From the NCBI GenBank assembly GCA_017553665.1, contig JAFZKM010000137.1:1-17546 (forward strand): a stretch of DNA of 17,546 nucleotides, in the 5' to 3' direction. Below, piece after piece: positions 16,020 through 17,546 of this stretch. The notes under the pieces were generated by a model. The model worked only from the letters and a program-made list of their open reading frames with translations. It was not told the DNA's origin and searched no databases. Made by a program: the position numbers and the translations under genes. How positions within the stretch are numbered: position 1 is the stretch's first letter; each line of letters opens with the position of its first letter. The DNA comes from Lachnospiraceae bacterium. GTDB taxonomy: Bacteria > Bacillota_A > Clostridia > Lachnospirales > Lachnospiraceae.

Positions 16020-16451
16020 TTATATCAGTTCACCGATCCGGCTTTCTCCGATCACTTTGATCCCGTTGGCCGCGAGCAGAGCGGCCGTCTTACCGCTGCC
16101 GTCGGTAAGAGTCCCCGAGAACGTGCCGTCATAGACGCGGCCGTAACCGCAGGAAGGGCTCCGCTCCTTTAATACAGCGGTATCGCAATCGAACACTTTC
16201 GCAAGGCGCAGGACTTCTTCTGCGCCTTTTTCAAACTGCGCGGTGCAGTCCCGCCCGTCTTTCCCGATGACCTTATCACCTCTTATTTCCGACGGAACGC
16301 GGGGCGTGGGAAGGCCTCCGAGCTGCTCGGGGCAGACCGGTATCAGCCGGTATTTTTCCTTTAATTTCTCAAATTCGGGGATCAGTGAGCTTTTCCCGTC
16401 ATATCTCGTATCGCAGCCGATCAGGCATGCGCTGATGATCAGGTTTTTCAT
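16020..16451 (-). CDS. DUF523 (TudS/RudS-like) iron-sulfur protein, possible thiouracil desulfidase
   Basis: A small cytosolic protein of 143 aa with the DUF523 signatures: ISACLIGCDTRYDG (6-19), CPEQLGGLPTPRVP (40-53) and AVLKERSPSCGYG (92-104), then VYDGTFSG (107-113 region). Related DUF523-containing enzymes (TudS, RudS) use three conserved Cys residues to hold a [4Fe-4S] cluster that removes sulfur from thiouracil or from 4-thiouridine in tRNA. Cys9, Cys40 and Cys101 are the likely ligands here. The start is ATG 16451, seven bases after GGAGG on the minus strand; the frame is open further upstream but that stretch covers the promoter region. It is convergent with the PBP gene and divergent from the next gene. 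Family is secure; activity of stand-alone DUF523 proteins is inferred. Confidence 0.9.
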   Translation of the reverse strand: MKNLIISACLIGCDTRYDGKSSLIPEFEKLKEKYRLIPVCPEQLGGLPTPRVPSEIRGDKVIGKDGRDCTAQFEKGAEEVLRLAKVFDCDTAVLKERSPSCGYGRVYDGTFSGTLTDGSGKTAALLAANGIKVIGESRIGELI

Positions 16452-16478
16452 GCAAAAACCTCCGGATCGTTTTCTCTG

Positions 16479-16521
16479 ATCATACCACAAATTTGACGTT
16501 TTGTGGACTACGTAGTATAAT
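16479..16521. promoter_or_regulatory. Overlapping divergent promoters with a shared inverted repeat
   Basis: Plus strand: TTGACG (16493-16498), 17 bases, TATAAT (16516-16521), a near-consensus promoter for the gene at 16578. Minus strand: TCCACA (plus 16502-16507), 17 bases, then TATGAT (plus 16479-16484) with a preceding TGG, directed at the DUF523 gene. An inverted repeat CCACAAA (16485-16491) and TTTGTGG (16500-16506) straddles the plus -35 and fills the minus spacer, so the two promoters compete or share one regulator. ACTACGTAGT, a second palindrome, lies just before the plus -10. Confidence 0.7.
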
Positions 16522-16577
16522 TCTATAGCTCGGGATCCTTTTGGGGATCGTTTTGTTTGTGAGGAAGGAAGATATAG

Positions 16578-17546
16578 ATGAGAAGACATATAGGGCTGGT
16601 GATCGGCATAATTGCCGCGGTACTCGTGCTTTCGGCGGCCGCGACGTATGTTATTGCGGGGGATTATATTGTCAATAACTACATGCTCATGACCAAAAGC
16701 GATGAGGGCTATTTTAAATGGCTTTCGTCAAAGCAGATAAAGAGGACCGCGAAGAAGATCGAAGCGGGCGAGACACTCGCGCAGACAGCAGGTCTTTTTT
16801 CGGGGAAAGAAGAGAAAAAGGGAAGCGAAGGCAGCTTCAGCTACAAGCTTTCGGTTACGGACGAGTTCAGCAGCAAGTTCGGTCTGCACAGGTTTAAGGA
16901 CTGTGAGATCAAGTTCAGATACACCGCTAAGGACGACGAGTTCGGCTTTGAGCTGACGCCCGCGTACGGCGGTGAAGATCTGATCACCCTGAGGACGGCC
17001 GGAGATCTTGAAAAAGGGAACTTTTACGTGCAGCTGCCCACCTACAGGGAAGACGTGATAGACCTTTCGTCTCTGCTTGATATGGATGCAGGGGACGGTA
17101 AAAAAGTAAAGGATTACCTTAAGTCGTTTACCGAAGGCGAGGACAAGGTCGAGGATTTCCGTGAGAAGGACGGAGAATCGCTTGCGGAGAAGTTTAAGGA
17201 ATACGCGGATTACATCGTGGATTCGGCGGAAGATGTAAAGGTTAAGAAGAACAGGACCGTGAGCCTCGGCGATGACGAGGTAAAGACTGCGGCGGTCATA
17301 GTAACGTTTGACGCGAAGGAGCTTAAGAGCACGCTCAAGGGTCTTGTCGGGATGCTTGAGGATGATGAGATCCTCAATGACGGCGGCATGATCAAGGCTG
17401 CGGATATCAGGGATCTGATATCTGAGATCGATCCTTCGACCGAGATCACGCTTACTGAATATGTGAACGGAAAAGGGCAGGTCGTTGGCGGCGATCTGGA
17501 TTTCGAGATCAACTCGACAAAGATCGGCGCGGAATGTGTTTCCTAC
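16578..17546 (+). CDS. Membrane-anchored extracytoplasmic protein of unknown function (cut by window edge)
   Basis: An open frame of 323 codons runs from ATG 16578 to the end of the window without a stop, so the C-terminus is missing. GAGGAAGG (16561-16568) precedes the ATG by nine bases, and a near-consensus promoter lies upstream. The protein begins MRRHIG followed by one hydrophobic segment (about residues 5-27) with no lipobox Cys, so it is a signal anchor or uncleaved signal peptide. The rest is hydrophilic, Lys/Asp/Glu-rich and probably outside the membrane, with mixed alpha/beta character (for example KIEAGETLAQTAG and TVSLGDDEVKTAAVIVTFDA). I do not recognise the family. A secreted adhesin-like or envelope protein is possible, but nothing in the visible part proves a function. 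Confidence 0.8.
   Translation, partial: MRRHIGLVIGIIAAVLVLSAAATYVIAGDYIVNNYMLMTKSDEGYFKWLSSKQIKRTAKKIEAGETLAQTAGLFSGKEEKKGSEGSFSYKLSVTDEFSSKFGLHRFKDCEIKFRYTAKDDEFGFELTPAYGGEDLITLRTAGDLEKGNFYVQLPTYREDVIDLSSLLDMDAGDGKKVKDYLKSFTEGEDKVEDFREKDGESLAEKFKEYADYIVDSAEDVKVKKNRTVSLGDDEVKTAAVIVTFDAKELKSTLKGLVGMLEDDEILNDGGMIKAADIRDLISEIDPSTEITLTEYVNGKGQVVGGDLDFEINSTKIGAECVSY

Noticed and set aside
16531..16559. GATCC/GGATC hairpin followed by a T-rich stretch in the leader of the last gene, like an attenuator
   Set aside because: The stem is only five base pairs and the following tract is GTTTTGTTTG; too weak to call.
16452..16589. N-terminal extension of the DUF523 frame
   Set aside because: It covers both promoters; GGAGG and ATG 16451 give the normal family start.

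Overview
The window looks like chromosomal DNA of an anaerobic Bacillota of class Clostridia, most likely a Lachnospiraceae-type gut or rumen commensal. The grounds are strong GGAGG-type ribosome binding sites, TTGACA/TATAAT-type promoters, a GC-rich codon habit of the kind seen in several rumen lineages, and the gene content (GH130, GH27, heterodimeric ABC exporter, YhaO/YhaN-type nuclease pair, DUF523). This is inference from sequence character; there is no rRNA or marker gene for taxonomy. Genes are dense and no stretch over 300 bases lacks one; the longest gap (about 180 bases, 6329-6505) is filled by inverted repeats.

Layout. 47-2011: a cytoplasmic heparinase II/III-like lyase. 2070-2615: a Nudix ADP-sugar pyrophosphatase. 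2710-6328: two overlapping ABC genes forming one heterodimeric exporter with a degenerate ATP site. 6338-6488: an elaborate hairpin element and a companion palindrome that ends at the ribosome binding site of a GH130 glycoside phosphorylase (6506-7504). 7499-8217: an A+T-richer module with a promoter buried in an inverted repeat, an HTH-MNT nucleotidyltransferase antitoxin-like gene, and a short remnant of its HEPN partner. 8272-9570 (minus): a GH27 alpha-galactosidase, divergent from an AraC regulator (9697-10533). The regulator is closely followed by a SbcD/YhaO-like phosphoesterase and a compact SbcC/YhaN-like membrane ATPase (10537-13250). 13318-15969: a class A penicillin-binding protein with a tail of eight calcium-binding-type repeats. 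16020-16451 (minus): a DUF523 protein. 16578 to the edge: an unrecognised membrane-anchored protein, cut by the window.

How the genes fit together. GH130 and GH27 both lack signal peptides and would suit intracellular breakdown of imported galactose-decorated beta-mannan oligosaccharides, with the AraC protein as a plausible sugar sensor; this is inference from families and proximity. The YhaO/YhaN-like pair is a DNA-processing complex, coupled in the sequence to the regulator gene. The PBP is the cell-wall gene of the window and its most unusual protein. The MNT/HEPN module looks like an acquired toxin-antitoxin locus whose toxin has been gutted by an in-frame internal deletion. The strongest candidates for something undescribed are the PBP repeat tail, the HTH-MNT/mini-HEPN locus with its embedded operator-promoter, and the multi-hairpin element upstream of GH130.
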